Shown one piece after another: positions 1 through 12,884 of a DNA stretch of 64,000 nucleotides (positions are counted from its first letter, which is position 1; each line of letters opens with the position of its first letter). Origin of the DNA: Solanum dulcamara (lineage: Eukaryota > Streptophyta > Magnoliopsida > Solanales > Solanaceae); the NCBI RefSeq assembly GCF_947179165.1, contig NC_077242.1, forward strand, positions 40,928,097 to 40,992,096. Reading direction: 5' to 3'. The position numbers and the translations under genes are program-made. The notes under the pieces are model-generated. The model was not told where the DNA came from, did no database searches, and saw nothing but the letters and a program-made list of their open reading frames with translations.

Positions 1-1712
1 AAATCGACATTCTCTCTCCTTACAAGATCTCACTAATCTCTAAAGAAGAGTCACGTATACATAATACTTCTTTATGACTCATGAGCTTTCATCTTTTTCG
101 TGTGCTTAAGGCTCACTTCTAATCTTGCTTAAAACCATATAAACTTCGTTGTAGTAGTGGCCTTATCTTATCAAATTTTTATCGTACTATGCCTTCAGTT
201 CGTAACTATCTATTTCCCTTTTCGTTCGATACTCATACTTAATTAATCACATCTATCTCGAGTGCCTCCCCTGGTAATCCTTTCACTCCTCTTGTCTATG
301 TTCATTTGTTTTTGTGCTCAAGAAGTTCCATGTTACTCCTATATCCTCCGAAAAACATTAGTTTTAGATGACCTTCCTTTCTCGTTTTCAAAACATTTCT
401 TATTTATCTCTATCTGCTCTTAGTATACCAGTCATTTCTGGCATTCATCCTGTCTTGTCGCTCGTTTTCACTTTTGCTACCCTTTGACCTTTTATTCTGA
501 ACTCTCCATATAAAGTTGTGCAAGTCCTTCTTACTCGTTCACTATTTGACCTTTTATTCTTCCTAAATCACCTCGTATCCTTCAATTACTTCTTTACTAG
601 GCTTTCCTTACTCTTATAACGATCTTCGTTATATTTACATAGTATCTTGTTTGCATTCAATCCCATAGTATAACACTGTTTAACCTTCTTCACGATTCTT
701 ACTATGGGTTACTTACCCTTCTTAGTTAGTCTTATCCTTAACGTCTCACAAGCTGTCTTATTAATACTTCACATCCGTCACCATCCTTTGTCCCTTGTAC
801 TCTCGTCTTCATCATATTTTTACTTCTTTTAACTATAACTTTTCATAGTTTATCCTTATATGCAAATTCAGTCGGTGCTTTATTATATCGTTCTATTCAT
901 ATCTATCAGTCTTTCCTAAGTCAGCTTTGTTGGCTTATAGGTCCTTTCCAACTTCGTTCTACTATACCAGTATTGACCTCCTAGTTCTATTGCCATTAAT
1001 TTCACAATTAAGTTATTTCTCGAGGTTGGCCATAATTGTTTAATCAAATCTCATCATTGTTGTGAGTACAACCTTTCAAGACATACTACAGCCCTGTATC
1101 TCATTCTCTTTTTATTTCTACGAAAATTTGGGCAGAGTTTCCTCTATATTTCTTACTATCTCAATACCTGCACGCAGAAAATACCAACAATGACTCACAG
1201 GGCACACATGTATATATTCAGATCATATCAGATTACAGCCACACAGGGCACATATATATATTCATATCATCTTATCTCACAGCCATATAGGGCGCCCACA
1301 ATTAACAGTATGGAAATGGACTTACCTGTTATGTCCACTCAAACTGCACCTGTTACACTTTCCTGTTTACCGTTCCTTTCACTTTTCAATTGTATATGTG
1401 AATCACATTTCAATAACTTACCTGATATATGTCTTTCGTGCCTTTGCTTACCTGCGTGCTGTGTAACTTCCAATATCGTCAGTTGCTTGCTTCTATCGAT
1501 GTGGTCCTCCTGCTAAAATCATCGGTTAGTATGAGGAATTTCATTACTTATGACTCGGCTCTATCGCACCATCTTAGATATGAAAGAAAGTAATATTCTA
1601 AATGTCCTATAGCCTCTTGTCTATAGATGTGGTGCATAACACACCGATAGACAAGACTCTACTAGATACGGTCTGTAGACATTCTAAGGACAAACTTCTC
1701 TGATACCACTTC
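1..1712 (-). mobile_element. Element A, 5' part of interior (R family), continues off the left edge
   Basis: Read on the minus strand, this is the leader and first part of the interior of an R-family LTR retrotransposon. It matches, in reverse complement, 17,059 to about 18,560 of R1 and the interior of B at 49,773-51,304, including the conserved leader just after the primer site. No gag or protease domain is recognisable. The small open frame at 1,190-1,516 on the opposite strand has counterparts in R1 (17,374-17,604) and B (50,902-51,090), which reflects repeat homology and not a gene. The remaining interior and the 3' LTR lie outside the window. Confidence 0.85.
1697..1708 (-). other. Primer-binding site of element A
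   Basis: The minus strand reads TGGTATCAGAGA four bases downstream of the LTR end. This is the usual complement of the 3' end of initiator methionine tRNA with one change at the last base. Confidence 0.85.
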
Positions 1713-4700
1713 TGTCACGACCCAATTCCGTAGGCCGTGACTGGGGTCCGACTTGGACCCCCTTATGCGTATCTATCAGCTACCCTTAAGTTGAACAGTG
1801 TGTGGTGTGATACTATATGCAAGCCCCAATGGGTCAAAAACTTTTTTTCAAGAACCTATAGCCTCATTCACCTGTATCATAACAGGAAAGGGCACGCGAG
1901 CCGATGAGGCTTCCATACCACGAAAACATTTGCAATACGTTGTATGATCACAACTGAAACAAACTTACAAATAACCCACATACATATGTCTACAGACCTC
2001 TAAGAGTAATAACTGCATTATATGGTGGGACAAGGCCCCCGCCATACCCCTGAATAAATAAATATGTATATTAAATGACCAATATCAAAAATAAGGCTCT
2101 AGGACAGTGAAACACTTCCGACATTGTTGAGAGGAACTCCTAAGCTGGTCGATCTCCAAAATGAACATCTGTACCTGCAGGCATGAAATGCAGTCCCCCG
2201 GAGAATGGGGGGTCAGTACGACATATTTACTGAGTATATAAAGCATGACATATCATAACTGAAACAACAACTGAAATGGGGATACAGAAGATATGTATAA
2301 CAGTTAACAAATTACTGTACCTACAGCTTAGGACATGCAGTCATATACCTTATCATACCCTGTACCCGGCCCTCTAGTGAACTCGGTATCATAATCACTT
2401 CATCATAATCATGCGTCGTCATATCATCATTTATATCATTTTATCATGTTATCGTATACGGCGTCATATCATCGTATAGGGCACCATATCGTATGTCATC
2501 ATAGTATATCCAATCCACTCTGGGGCTTGGAGTCACAAATGTATCCCTATATTTTCATATGCATGCCTACATAAAGTATCCGGCCCTTTAGTGAGGGACT
2601 CGGTGAAAGAGTAGTGTACATCTATAGCGTACCATCATCATACGCTGAGGAATGTTCGGCCCTATCCTTAATTTAAAACAACGCCGAAGAACATATGGCT
2701 CGATCCACATTTTCCATTATAGTATCATATATATATCCAGCTCGAGATGCGGTGACGAGCATCATCACATACTGCATCATCGTATGCTTTACTTCATCGT
2801 ATATGGCATCTCATCCTCGTATACTTCTACATATATATAGCCAACTCGAGACTTGGTGAATGAATAGTAAAACTAGGCACGACCACATTCCCGGCCCTCT
2901 TATGGGACTTGGAGGAAGATGGGTTACAGGGTGCTCGAGTAGATTAGTGAGAGACTATATGCAACTAAGTCATCATTTGAGACTCAATGAAACAGTCAAG
3001 TGAATCGTCACCTGAAGATCAGAGTAGTAATCATATTAAGTATCTTCTAAACATCGTTACGGAGCATATCAACTAGAGTTTTAGGAATCGTAGACGTGTA
3101 TCGAGACAAGGTTAAACTGCTTATGGAAGTAGAGACATTTGTCATCGCAGAGACTTTAGGAATAGGTGCTGACACATTCAAGTATTATTCAGCAGATAGG
3201 AGACTCGAGGGTAGTTCAACTATTTTAAGAATTCTAATACCAGGTAGTAAATTAAAGTCACAAGTTATACTTGGAGCTTATAACTGGAACTAACTCCACC
3301 TCATATCATATGCTATTACATTTATACCTAATATATTCCAAAAGAAAGAACAAACAGGCTTTACATATACTACTGTTCATGATCTAGTAGCCTGGAAAGG
3401 CAATAACTCAACTATTACCGAAGTCTTAACATTACAAAGTGAATACAGTTTATGAATTACACTTGGAGTTTCATGAGTGGAATTATCCCCACATTTCGTA
3501 TACAAACCATTCATAACTTATACCAACGACATGCCAAAAGAAAAGAAGAATAGCTCTACATACCTGTTATGGGTTAGTCTTTGTCCCGGTCGCCTTGTCA
3601 TCTCGTGAACCTAGGTAACATGAAATAAATATGAACATCAACCTCTTTAGACCTTTCAGTGTCTTACATTACTTAAGAGTATTAATAAACACCATTCACT
3701 CGCTCGCCTTCTCGACTAGTTCCTTAACTAGTTAAGGCATTAATAAAAATCAGACAGCACCTCCCCTATAATGTGCCCTATCTGAATTCCCAATCATGTC
3801 TCTAATATCTACAGCCAACCAAAAACATAACCAGCAGCTCGTTTATATAGAAAACTTTGCAACATTATACATTACAACCTCCGAACGACTCACTCGAAAT
3901 TACGATATCCAAAATAGGGTTTCTAGTTTCTATTTTTTGAAACCTTTAATCATACGAAGCGTGGAATTGTGTGGATGAAACCAGAAACTTCAAAACCTAT
4001 TTTAGAACACATTTAGACCCTTCAACACACACCACCCAACCAGCAGCAGCCTCCAAACACACCACGCCTCACTTCGATTACAATTTAACTACGGCGACTT
4101 CAATTTAGATTATTTCTTTCGCTGAGCATCCCCATGATTTTTCCATACTTACAGAAGTATAAAAGGTAAATAATACATTCCATAACAACCTCATAAAGTC
4201 CAAATTTAAAGGAGAAACCTTACCTTACCCGAAATTTGCCAAACTAGCCAAAATCGCACCTCGGAACCCTTCTTAGCGCGCTGAAACTGTGTGGACTGGT
4301 TGCTGTCCGTTTTGGCTGCACCAAGACATGATTTTATACTTCTAATACCTCCATATTATCTTTTTATATGCTGTATAATTAATTTACAGAACAAAATCGA
4401 GTCTTACCTACTTTTTCTCCAAGCCGTCGCTACTTTCTCTCTAAGCTAGGGTTTGCTTTCTTTTCTTTGCTTGCTGCAAATTTTTTGGATAGGGAATGAA
4501 ATTATGAGTCAGTTAACATGTATATAAGGGATTCCTTGTAGGTGACATTTGTCAGCCCCTTAGGATGACACATTTCAAGCCATGATTGGCCACCGTATCA
4601 TGCTGCCAACTAGGGGATGCCACGTGGCAGTGGGGTCCACCCCCCAAGCAGCTGCATCACCTACTTGACCCTAAGTAGGTTCATCGCCTGCTTGATTGAG

Positions 4701-5071
4701 GTGCTGCCATGTGTCGCTCCTCCATTAGATGCCACATGTCGTCTTTTCCCTTTCTCGGGGGTTCATAATCTCGTCTTATTTTAGGAGCCTATGTAATCTA
4801 TGCTACGTAAGCTTGGTATGTCCTTAAGCAACTCAAGTGTATAAGACTTCTAAATTAGTAGCTTACATAGGTAAATCGAGTCCTACGACTCATTACTTGG
4901 CTTCCAATTCCTTTCGGATTCTTATGACTCTATTTCAAACCTTCTCTACCATAGGGTATCACATTCTCCTTTCCTTGGTGTCGTTTGATAGTGTTGTAGC
5001 TTATCCGGCTCATATGATAATGTCTAAAGAACTTAAGAGACATTCCGAGCTCGAGAGTGTGGGGTGTAACA
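1713..5071 (-). repeat. Element A 5' LTR (R family)
   Basis: 3,359-bp LTR. On the plus strand it starts TGTCACGACCC and ends GGGTGTAACA, so on the coding strand it runs TGTTACACCC to GGGTCGTGACA. It is homologous along its length to the LTRs of R1, R2, R3 and B. The adjoining bases 5,072-5,076 (TTGGT) should be one half of its target-site duplication; the other half is off the window. The insertion point is inside the 3' LTR of element D. The 40-bp-type tandem array seen in other copies is reduced here to about one unit near 2,650-2,710. Confidence 0.9.
4519..4529 (-). promoter_or_regulatory. Predicted TATA box, element A LTR
   Basis: Minus-strand CCTTATATACA lies about 545 bases into the LTR. 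Upstream in the LTR sense are CACGTG-containing motifs (GCCACGTGGC near 4,618-4,627). The arrangement matches the TATA positions in the other R-family LTRs. Confidence 0.5.
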
Positions 5072-5076
5072 TTGGT

Positions 5077-6843
5077 GATCAGCTGTGAGGTACCCCAACC
5101 AAGAAATCTTAGTATACATCACATACATAAGGTAAAGAAACATAATATTATAAGAGAAAGTAAAATGTCAAGGCAATACGTCTAAGAGATAGAAATACTC
5201 AATTCAACATTCGAGTGTACTACATCAAACATCGTCTAAACATGCCTTTATTTTAGTCTTTAATGAGCAATGAAAATCATGTCCTCGATAGAATAAGAAC
5301 TTACCAACTTCTTGATATCTAAAGAAACTCTAGCCATAAAGAGGATGATCATGAGTGTCGTCCATCCCAACATGATGAGACAATGTAGGAAAAATATGAA
5401 TTAGTACATAAAATTTACTAAGTATGTGAGATATGCATGAACAAGAAAAGAAACATGAAAAATATTCCATACGATGCATGACCAATCATAATGAACATGC
5501 GTAAGGCTTAAAAGATTTGGAAATATATGAAAATTCTTGGGCAATGCATATCATAAAACTTTATCATAAACTCATAGCTTTAACATTAACTTGTGTAAGA
5601 TAAGACCATTAAACGACATCTTAAGACCATGCAAGCTATAACATAGAATCTGATGGAACTCTTATTGAGAAGGGGGAGGGTACCCTGCCAGGGTATACTC
5701 TGTCATGATATTCAACTCAACTCAACTGTGCTATATGTGGATCCACTAGCTAGGCCATGAAGGCAACCTACGTGGACGACGTAGTTTGGGACTTCAGGTT
5801 GTTACTAAGATTCTATTGGGTAACTAACTTCGTTACTGTACAAAACCCCACCTAGAAGTCCTCTCGGTGCTTAGTCAATATCCCAACAGAAACTCATAAA
5901 AGCATGATCATAGCATAATAGGGAAAGATAGTAACTACCTATCTATACATCTTTTACAAAACATATTAGGAGTAGGTTATTAACTTTAGTGATTTATTAA
6001 GAATCCATAACTTTGGTGAGAATTGTCCTTATCACCATCCTTAAACATGATTATGTGAGAATTGTATTTATCACTCTATAATAACATTTTTTGATCATAA
6101 CTTCACATAATCTTAACTTTAAATCATAGAAAATTTCCTTGAAATTCATTGAACTCATGATCAACTCATGAAAATTATCTTAACTTCATAATCATAACTG
6201 GGAAATAGCTTTATGTATGTAGATTCTTAATTCAATTTAAAATCATGCAATCCATATGAAAACATACTTAATAAGATCATGGATAATCATCTAAAACTAA
6301 ATTGAAACAACCCAATATAGTTCATCAAAGCTAGGGTTCATAAATCAATTGAAAATTGGAAGAAAGTTGAGAAACCTTTGGGACTCCATGGGTGAAATTA
6401 ACCCATGGATCAATCCCCACATATATTGTGTGAATTCACTTGGAATTGAAGAAGAAACCTTGGTGAAATCTGAAACCCTAACTTGAAACTTGGAGAAGAA
6501 TCCTTGAGAGAATTTAGTTGTTGCCTTAGAGAATTTAGGAGAGTGATTTAGAATGAGGAAAATTTTAAAGAATTGGGTAGATATAGGGTTTAACTTAGTA
6601 ATAATTGTGTCTAGGTTCTTGAACCTAATTTTGGAAGTGACACAAATATCTTTCATTAAAACTTCAAATCTTCCCCTATGAACCGACTCTACGAGTCATA
6701 GAAATAATAACGACTCGTCAAGATGACCCATTTTGTAGGTCTTAGAAAAAGGGCCTAAATTCAAGTCTCTGAAGTTTGCGAATGAGACTTTTCTACGACT
6801 GGTCTTCATGATGATGAATCATAAAGTGCATTCATCCTATACG
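5077..6843 (-). repeat. Element D 3' LTR, distal fragment
   Basis: Direct-repeat match to the D 5' LTR at 63,385-64,000 (for example the stretch beginning near 5,100 and the one near 63,460) and inverted match to solo LTR E at about 56,660-58,420. It is the third and last piece of the D 3' LTR. It was cut off from the rest by insertion of C at 6,844 and truncated on the left by insertion of A. The minus-strand open frame at 6,345-6,656 is LTR sequence; I see no protein domain in it. Confidence 0.85.
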
Positions 6844-8454
6844 TGATAATACTTAATTACACCTCTCAAAAGAGATATAGACGATCGTTAGCAGTATATT
6901 TGATCCAACTAAGAGTCGAAGTCGAACCCACAGGGATTAGGTTGAAACAGGTTCTATTAGCTATTACTATTTAATTGCAATTACTACTTCCTAAAAATCA
7001 ACTAGCATAAAGTAAAAATGGAGGTTTTGGTTTTAGTTTAGAACAAGTAACAATGCAAAGACAAGTAAATAGGATTAAAGTTGTAAAAATATGAAGACTA
7101 GACTATGATTGTGTTCCCCATGCCTTGTAAGTTAATAGGCTAATCGTATTCACGATATCGTTTATTGTATTGCATGCAAAATTTAGCAAGTTAGGTAACA
7201 TCTAATTTACCTCCCGGTCCTTCTTAGACGTATTTCATTCATTTAATCCCGGTCTCATAATGTATACTTTACTAACCCTCACCCTGGATCCCAGAGTTCT
7301 ATCTCCTACCAATCTCAAATAACTTAGACGAAGTTTATCCCGTGTTTTAAATCCAGACTTTTCAAATTTCTATTGTAAAATTCTTTTCCTAATCACTACC
7401 TCCCTTCCAGGCAAGAAAAAAATACAAGAAAGTTCTTAATGTGTGCACTCATTGAGAAAGACTTTTAAATGAAGAAATCACAATACATGCAAAAACAAAT
7501 CACAAATATCAATCTTACTTTTGCCTATTCTAGTTAAGTCATCATGGTTACCACAACCCTAGTTGTGGGTTTACCTACTCATACTTGTAAGTAAAAGAAC
7601 AAGAATCTATGAAGAATTCATGAATTAATACCTACGCAGGTGAAGAAGTCAATCTTGAATCAATCACATGAATCACAAATCAAGGATGAAAACCGGAATG
7701 ATATTCCAAGAATCAATCTCCAAAAGTAACTAAGTGTAGCTTGACCATGTTCACAAAGTACTCAAAAACTAGTAAAAATGTTGAATCCTCAAAATAAAAT
7801 AAATTCATGTATTTATAGAAAAACAAAACCAAATCCTAAACCAACTAGGAAAAACTGAAATCGGCATATTTCACGCTCTACCACTATCGACCACTATGGA
7901 CCGCACTGTAGTTCACAATCCATGGTCCTTCTCTCATAGTTTTTAACTTGTACTTCAATACTGTGAATCTATTTACTACTTCACGGGCAATCCTCATGGC
8001 CCGTGGTGATAAATACGGTCCGTACTCACCTCCATGTTGATAGACTTTCCTAATTCTCTCACATTTTCCCTCAGCCTTCACGATCATCCATCACAAGAAC
8101 ACCTTCACAAGAACAGCAGTATGACACCCACCATGGCCGGTGCAAGTCACTATGATCCATGGTGGGTTTCGTGTATTTGTACTTGGCACCTCTAGCACAA
8201 CTTCCTTCTCTAATCATCTCTATGCCCATCATCATGGCCTGTGCAAGGCACTACGGTCTGTGGTGAGGCTCGTACTTCTCAATACTCAGCAAAATAGTAC
8301 TCAGACTAACAAAATCATCAAAACTTGTATGTGACTTAGTTTTCCTTCAAAAACAAATAAAAACCCATAACATATCTATAGAAACATGCTAGCAACGTAC
8401 ACTAATTCACCATTTTGAGCATCGAAAATGTTGTAAATACACAACACATCAACA
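6844..8454 (-). repeat. Element C 3' LTR
   Basis: 1,611 bp, starting TGATAATACT on the plus strand and ending TCAACA. It is homologous to 34,721-34,988 joined to 54,764-56,107. It carries a dispersed set of short motifs around CATGGCC-GTG and ACGGTCCGTGG (about 7,880, 8,000, 8,135 and 8,240). Small open frames here (7,884-8,087 and 8,140-8,334) run through these motifs and are not supported as genes. Confidence 0.9.
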
Positions 8455-8466
8455 CCCTGAACTTAG
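8455..8466 (-). other. Polypurine tract of element C (decayed)
   Basis: The minus strand reads TAAGTTCAGGG immediately before the LTR start TGTTGATG, a purine-rich tract with two pyrimidine changes in the expected second-strand priming position. Confidence 0.55.
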
Positions 8467-9825
8467 AACCATTGTGTTTCCTCAAGAAATGACATAAAAC
8501 AAAACAACATGATGCACAAAAACAAAGGACTATAGTATATATATATATAGCAGTGCATCTCATTAATCATGACTCATTCCTAACTATGCAATATACTGGC
8601 AGTTCAACTAATTCACAAGGATTAATTTATGACATAGAACTACTCACAGTCAACCAAACAAGTGCAACTGATAGTGTACCAAGCAATATAACAAATCAAT
8701 AATATAATCATAGTGACCTCACCATAAAACAGTCTCTCTCATAGTGTATAGAGAATAAACAAAGACAGGAACAAAGCTCTCGCACTCTCAAAAGAAATTC
8801 AAACAATGCAAAAGTAAGGACCATAGGCTTGCACTTATTTTCAATACTTCAACTCTTAAATAACCTTGTTGGGATCATAATAGGCCTTTTTAGGCTTGTA
8901 ATGTAGGCTCGGGGTTAGGGTAGGATATATTTAGGATAAAAGTGACTATTTTGCCCCTCCAAATGCTACTTTGGCTTAGCTTACTTGTTTTTAACCCTCC
9001 AAACTCTTGTAGTTCCCTTATTTCCTCATTCTTCCTTTTCAGCTACAGTTTCTTCTTTTGTTAACTCTATTTCATTATTTTTCTTTTTCTTTAGGACTCA
9101 TTCATTTTTTTTCATTTGCGGACACAACCCATGGTTTTCTTTTCCTCTTACTCCACCATTCCTTTCATACCCTTATTTTTCTGCTTTCCTTATGGTAACG
9201 ACCCTCAACTTAGGCTTTTGTCCTGAGTTGATGTCCACAATATCCTTGGAGGGACCAGGTAAAAAATTTGGAATCATTGACAACAAGGGAAGGTGAATTT
9301 TGGTTATTCACAAAAAGGTGAATTAAAGCTCTAATTTTTGGTTCAAAGGATACAATTTCATTTGGTTTGTTCAATTTAGGCTAAGTGACTCATTATCAAC
9401 AATACCAATGATCATGTCCTAATAAGGCTATTCAATCTTTTTAGTAAGACAAACCAAACAAGTTCTAGCTTATAGGTGCATTATTCGAACTATGTAGTTA
9501 AGATCACACAAACATGGCACATATGTTATACTATTAAGCACTAATCAACCCAGTCATGTCCTAGCTAGAATTTGATCGATAAGTCAATATATATCATGTC
9601 CTACACAAATCTTAACAATTTAGTTTTCAAAAACTAGATCAATCATAGAGTGTTTCATCAAAACTTCAGTTGGGAGTTATTTTAGTTCAATTTCAACTCC
9701 TTTTTTCATAGGCTATTGTATCCATCTATAGAATCTTGTATTTACAAAACAACAATCCTAAACTTTCCAGTTCTACTAGATATATACTTGAGAGTAAAGA
9801 AACATGGCAATAAAACTTCCAAGCA
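8455..9825 (-). other. Element C 3' untranslated interior
   Basis: AT-rich stretch between the third ORF and the 3' LTR. I see no domain. The plus-strand open frame at 8,985-9,296 is Phe/Ser-rich because of T-runs and has no counterpart elsewhere, so I do not call it a gene. Confidence 0.6.
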
Positions 9826-12131
9826 TCAGGGATGCCCACCCCCTTTCAAAAGAGTGTGCATTTCCCTCAATTGCATGTCAAAAGACTCAATAATAGGTAC
9901 AAGGGGAGTGATTATACTTGCGATGCCATAGGCATTAGTTAGTGGTGGTGTAGGTACACCAGCGTCAACCAGTGCACTCAATGATATAGGATCCCCCGAA
10001 TGGTCATCACCTACAATAGGAGTAAGTGCGCTAGGAGGAACTTCACTCATAGTCTCAGCTAGAGTGCCAGAAAGTGAAGAAACACTTGATGATGGTCCAG
10101 CCTTAGAAACCTCAAGTTGTTGCTTCTCAAGCTCCTATTTCTCTTGAAATTCTCTTTTGGAAGCGCGCCTAGCCCTTTTTTCCTCTTTTCTCAGTGCTCT
10201 CCTGGCCTTTTTCTGCATCATCTGGGGAATCTTCTTCCTATTTTTGCTTCTTGACCTTGCCCTTTTTGTCAAGCTAGGGTGCTAAAATGGAGCCCCAAAC
10301 TCCATCTAGATGTACAGGTATAGGCGGTGCCAACAACAACTGTAATAAAATATCTACAGCACTCGCTGGGACAGTAGAGGATGAATTTGCTTCCAATTTA
10401 CCTACAACTTCCTTTAAAACAGCCAACTATTTCTTTAAGGATGCAGACTCTACATCATTATATGACTACTCTAATAGTGATATGCACCTTAAGGCCATCA
10501 ATAGGATCTATATTAGTGTCACCTCCTGCCGGATCTCATTTTAAAACTAAGTCGCCTCCTCCTATATCTATGTATGGACCACCCTAGGTAGTTGCTCAAA
10601 AACTTGATCAACCAACACCCATGTCTTCTTCTAGTCCTTCACCATTCACTCAAGGAGTGCATAAAGGATAATTTTTATCATACCTGAAACTACGGGTGTA
10701 GATGAGGTAGGTCTGGTGTCGCCTTTGGGCTGCTCAGTGGCCTCCTCCATTGAAAAGAATGATCTCTCACCCTCCAAAGTAAGCGTAGGAGGAGGTGGGC
10801 CTTTAGGCATAGTTACTGGCCCAATATTTTTGCCCAACTTGGATTTGTACTGTGGGTTGTCCAAATCCTTTATTAGCATCGCATTTTTGGACTCACTTGT
10901 TGGGATGCGCTTGTCAAAGTAACGATTTACCACTGTCCCTATGGCCTCGTATAACGTAGTGCTCAAATATGGGAATGGGAGTTCAGCCCGCTCATTGAAT
11001 GCTTGGTCCTGAATTTTGGCTGTAATTAGCCTCCCGTTATGTAGTGCAAACCGAGCCACAATGCAAGCTACTAGAGATGCCTGCGTGGGATAAAGGGTGT
11101 TATCATTTGAAATTAGTCAGAGATGGGTACGGACAATGTCCCACCAAAACTTAGTTGGTAACATGAGGGACGCCTTCGTAATTAGCTACTTTACATTGGT
11201 GACCTATGACGATGTATTTTCTCCCTCAGTAGTAATATGTTTTATGATCCATTCCATAATTATTTCGCGCACCGAAGGATCACCCATCTTCTCCTCATCA
11301 CTAACCTCATGATTTCGGTTCTTGTAAAGACTTGTACGAATATCAGTCTTGAACTTGGTGCCATATAGGAACCTGCTGATTGTAGTCTCTTGAGTGTTCC
11401 ACTATTATGCCTAGAACTATGACTTCATTCAATGGTGGTTTCTTTAATATTAATTCCCTCCTTTTCTTTTTAGACATCCCCTCATCCATATCATTTAGCA
11501 TTGAGGTTGCATAGGCTTAATAGAACTCCCAGGCTAGATTTTCACCACAATATCCCAGGTTTTTAGTCATCCACCCAAAATGATGCTTGTAGAAGAGGTA
11601 TTTGAGCTCAGGTAGGGCAGAGAGGTTATCAGGGACCACCCGAACCTCTGGCGCAATGGATCATTTACTTAAGACCTTAGAACCTTTGGTTAGGACATTA
11701 AGAAATATATCATGTTGGCCCGGAACCAACCACCTGTTTCTTAGAAAGGTGATGGCATTTCAACGTGCAACTGGGTCACTTTCCTTTGCATGAGAAAACT
11801 CCTCTATTGAATCCAGTATGTCATCCCCAGCACCAGTAACACTATCATCACTAGCATTACTGCCCTGCTCTATGAATTATGCACCATCCTTGCTTGCCTC
11901 TTTGGCCGAGCCGATTGTCTCCTCTTTAGACTAGTGAGTGCCCTCAGCTTTGGCAGCTTCTTTGGACCTAGTCGTGTGTGTGGGGGGGGGGGGGGTTAGG
12001 AGAGATATGGGTATCCACTTAGACCTACGACCTACTTGATTCATCACTTCCTGACCCTTGCTATGACTCATGTACTGACTAATGCTTTGATTCTTCGGAC
12101 GCGGAGTCATGGAGTTTGTATTAGGAAGCAT
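9826..12131 (-). pseudogene. Element C third ORF (putative plant transposon protein type), broken
   Basis: The minus-strand coding remnant begins near 12,131 (MLPNTNSMTPRPKNQ) and can be followed in shifting frames to about 9,826. Recognisable blocks: FGWMTKNLGYCGENLAWEFY near 11,540-11,590; ARFALHNGRLITAKIQDQAF and neighbouring residues at 10,970-11,059; a basic block KKARRALRKEEKRARRASKR near 10,150-10,215; and an acidic/Ser-Pro tail. The WM...REFY-type block and the TAKIQDQAFNERAELPFP block are, from memory, typical of the plant protein family annotated 'putative plant transposon protein' (I believe Pfam PF20167). It follows integrase, the position of the extra ORF in Athila-type elements. 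Stops occur at CAG, CGA or TGG-derived codons and there are several frameshifts. Function is not known. Confidence 0.65.
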
Positions 12132-12884
12132 TCTTGGTATGTGATCCTGCCATGGTACCTACAAAAGCTCCAAATTAGAAGCAGTTGAACAAGATGATGC
12201 AAAGAATTAAAAAGGTACTCAGACTTTCTCATGATTTGTACAAGCATGACAATAACCTTTAAAAAGTGATGCCATTCAATCTATCATAGGGTGATTGCAA
12301 GTGGAAACTAAAAATAAAAATAATTTTGTATTTTTATGAATTTCAGAAAACTATCCAAGTGTCGCAGTACGGGAGAGCATCATAGGCTATGAAGATCATC
12401 ATGGACCGTGATGGCTGCCATATTGCCTTCAGTAGCTATGTCTCAAGAAGTGTTCCAAAAATTTCTAAGTGTAGGAACCACGGAACAACTCCATGGACTG
12501 TGATGAACTTCAAGGTCTATAATTCCTTCCATGATCCTATACTTGGAAATTTTTAGTAGGGAGAAAAACGGGCCTGCACCACAGATCGTGAAGTACAATA
12601 CGGTCTTTGGAGAAGGTCATAATCCCCAACCACTCAATTCTTCCCTTGATCGAACTACTTTGCTTTTCGCAACTCAATATTTACACAAGTGCAAGAACAT
12701 TTAGCACATTGAAGCATGCAACTCAAAATTTAGGCATTCATAGAGAAGAAAATACAAGTATGCCTCAACTCCACATTCCAACTACTACTATTCGAAATCA
12801 AATTACCCTATCCCAACATACTATACACATTCACAGTTACAAACCTAGTCCAAACTATCCTAATAATTATGCACACATGATCTA
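12132..12884 (-). other. Spacer between pol and third ORF of element C
   Basis: No coding domain is seen. Between about 12,395 and 12,615 it contains motifs such as CATGGACCGTGATGG and ACCACGGAAC that resemble the dispersed CATGG/ACGGTCCGTGG motifs of the C LTR. The plus-strand open frame 12,607-12,885 has no recognisable relatives. Confidence 0.5.

Noticed and set aside
8985..9296. 103-codon frame with hydrophobic Phe-rich start as a membrane protein
   Set aside because: Composition follows T-rich DNA in the 3' untranslated part of C; antisense to the element; no recognisable motif.
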